Assembly (NCBI GenBank): GCA_910576345.1
Contig: CAJTIT010000004.1
Span: forward strand, 1 to 64,000
DNA: 64,000 nucleotides
Direction of reading: 5' to 3'
DNA from: Erysipelotrichales bacterium
Lineage (GTDB): Bacteria > Bacillota_I > Bacilli_A > Erysipelotrichales > Erysipelotrichaceae
Shown here: positions 63,146-64,000 of the stretch, one piece after another
Layout: every line of letters begins with the position of its first letter
Numbering within the stretch: the stretch's first letter is position 1
Notes under the pieces: model-generated
What the model was told of the DNA's origin: nothing
Seen by the model: the letters and a program-made list of their open reading frames with translations, nothing else
Database searches by the model: none
Made by a program: the position numbers and the translations under genes

Positions 63146-64000
63146 CGAACTAACCCTATTTGATCGGTTGAATGTAATCCGTGACGTGGTTAAAAAATAC
63201 GGAGAAGATAAGTTTTACATATCGTTTAGCGGTGGCAAAGACAGCACAGTATTACATCACTTAATTGATGAAGTATTACCAGGAAATCGAATTCCAAGAG
63301 TGTATGCCGACACAGGCATCGAATATAACGATGTGAAAGCATATGTGAAAGAATTACAGGCCACTGATGATCGTATTGAAATAATCAAGCCATCAGTCAA
63401 TATTAAGCAAATGTTGGAACGTGATGGGTATCCGTTTAAAAGCAAGGAACATTCGCTCTTTTTATCGGTCTATCAAAATAGCGGAATAGGACTAACTGTA
63501 AATAGATATTTGAACGGCGATTGTAGACATCCTTGTCCTAAGGTTTTGAAATATCAATTTTCAAATGAATTCAATTTGAAAATAAGTGATAAGTGTTGTA
63601 AAAGGTTAAAAAAAGAACCATTTAAAAAATGGTCAAAAGAAAACGGAAAAACAATAGCGATGACTGGCATGATGGCAAGTGAAGGAGGTTTAAGAGAGTC
63701 TATACAGAACTGCATTATAACGGATAAAGATGGGAAATTGAAGAAATTCCATCCATTATTGAAAGTTAGTGAAGAATGGGAAAACTGGTACATCGAAAGT
63801 CGAAACATCAAACTGTGTAAGTTGTATTATTCCCCATACAATTTCAAGCGAACAGGCTGCAAAGGCTGTCCGTATGCGCTAGGACTTCAATACCAATTAG
63901 AAGTCATGTATACACTACTTCCGAACGAATACAGGCAATGCGAATTGATATGGAAGCCAGTCTATGACGAATACAGGCGCATCGGTTACAGATTGAAAAA
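63138..64000 (+). CDS. phage PAPS-reductase-family protein (partial, runs off the window)
   Basis: The frame opens at ATG 63138, overlapping the methyltransferase gene by eight bases, and is still open at the window end (287 codons seen). The PP-loop YISFSGGKDSTVLHHL near residues 33-48 and YADTGIEYNDV place it in the phosphoadenosine-phosphosulfate reductase/DndC superfamily. CRHPCPKVLKYQ and TGCKGCPYALGL provide cysteine pairs that could hold zinc or an iron-sulfur cluster. Phage members are common beside methyltransferases; DNA or nucleotide modification is suspected but unproven. Confidence 0.82.
   Translation, partial: MDNELTLFDRLNVIRDVVKKYGEDKFYISFSGGKDSTVLHHLIDEVLPGNRIPRVYADTGIEYNDVKAYVKELQATDDRIEIIKPSVNIKQMLERDGYPFKSKEHSLFLSVYQNSGIGLTVNRYLNGDCRHPCPKVLKYQFSNEFNLKISDKCCKRLKKEPFKKWSKENGKTIAMTGMMASEGGLRESIQNCIITDKDGKLKKFHPLLKVSEEWENWYIESRNIKLCKLYYSPYNFKRTGCKGCPYALGLQYQLEVMYTLLPNEYRQCELIWKPVYDEYRRIGYRLK

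Overview
The window looks like chromosomal DNA of a low-GC, spore-forming Firmicute, most likely an Erysipelotrichia-type gut anaerobe. This is inferred from the AT-rich composition, strong AGGAGG ribosome sites, consensus TTGACA/TATAAT promoters, a CotF-like spore-coat pair, DUF1846 and DUF402 housekeeping proteins, a MurA of Firmicute type, and large gut-type surface proteins. The species cannot be named from the sequence alone.

Layout. 1-2.1 kb: an IS1634-type insertion sequence. 2.2-9.2 kb: a degenerate-GGDEF membrane protein, a PadR/HXXEE pair with a palindromic operator on its promoter, a solitary GatZ/KbaZ-type protein and a membrane-anchored glucosaminidase. 9.3-9.8 kb: a YutG/PgpA-type phosphatase. 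10.2-11.2 kb: decayed fragments (TetR-like stub, frameshifted amidohydrolase, response-regulator tail). 11.7-20.8 kb: mostly housekeeping genes (thioredoxin-like lipoprotein, AAC(3)-family acetyltransferase, spore-coat pair, DUF402 phosphatase, a GNAT gene with a stop codon, HAD phosphatase, DUF1846, murA, a LytTR regulator and a CyuA-type desulfidase).

20.8-33.0 kb is the most unusual part. A region without genes, about 530 nt long, has its own promoter and a perfect intrinsic terminator, and looks like a large structured RNA. It is followed by an ECF-like sigma factor with a C-terminal transmembrane segment and external domain, then by two tandem giant surface proteins (about 1640 and 1680 aa) whose last 2.5 kb are nearly identical and carry about twelve aspartate-rich calcium-binding-type repeats.

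33.2-48.8 kb: uvrB, an IS3-type remnant, a C-terminal processing protease, a 969-bp IS30-type element with perfect 26-bp inverted repeats that has lost its transposase core, phosphoglucomutase, class II aldolase, an O-antigen-ligase-like protein, a cold-shock protein, PTS IIB/IIA subunits without a IIC, a GH13-like protein lacking the expected nucleophile, ung and folC.

48.8 kb to the right edge: a prophage (or related element) integrated at tRNA-Leu(CAG). In order it has a tyrosine integrase with a SHOCT-like tail, a broken lipoprotein, an Mrr-like nuclease, a CI-type repressor divergent from a Cro-like protein, small early genes with one antisense membrane-protein cargo gene, a recombination cassette (YqaJ, DUF1351, RecT, RusA), replication genes (Lin1244/Lin1753-type initiator, helicase loader), a fused double DNA methyltransferase and a PAPS-reductase-family gene cut by the window end. 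Structural genes and the right attachment site lie outside the window.
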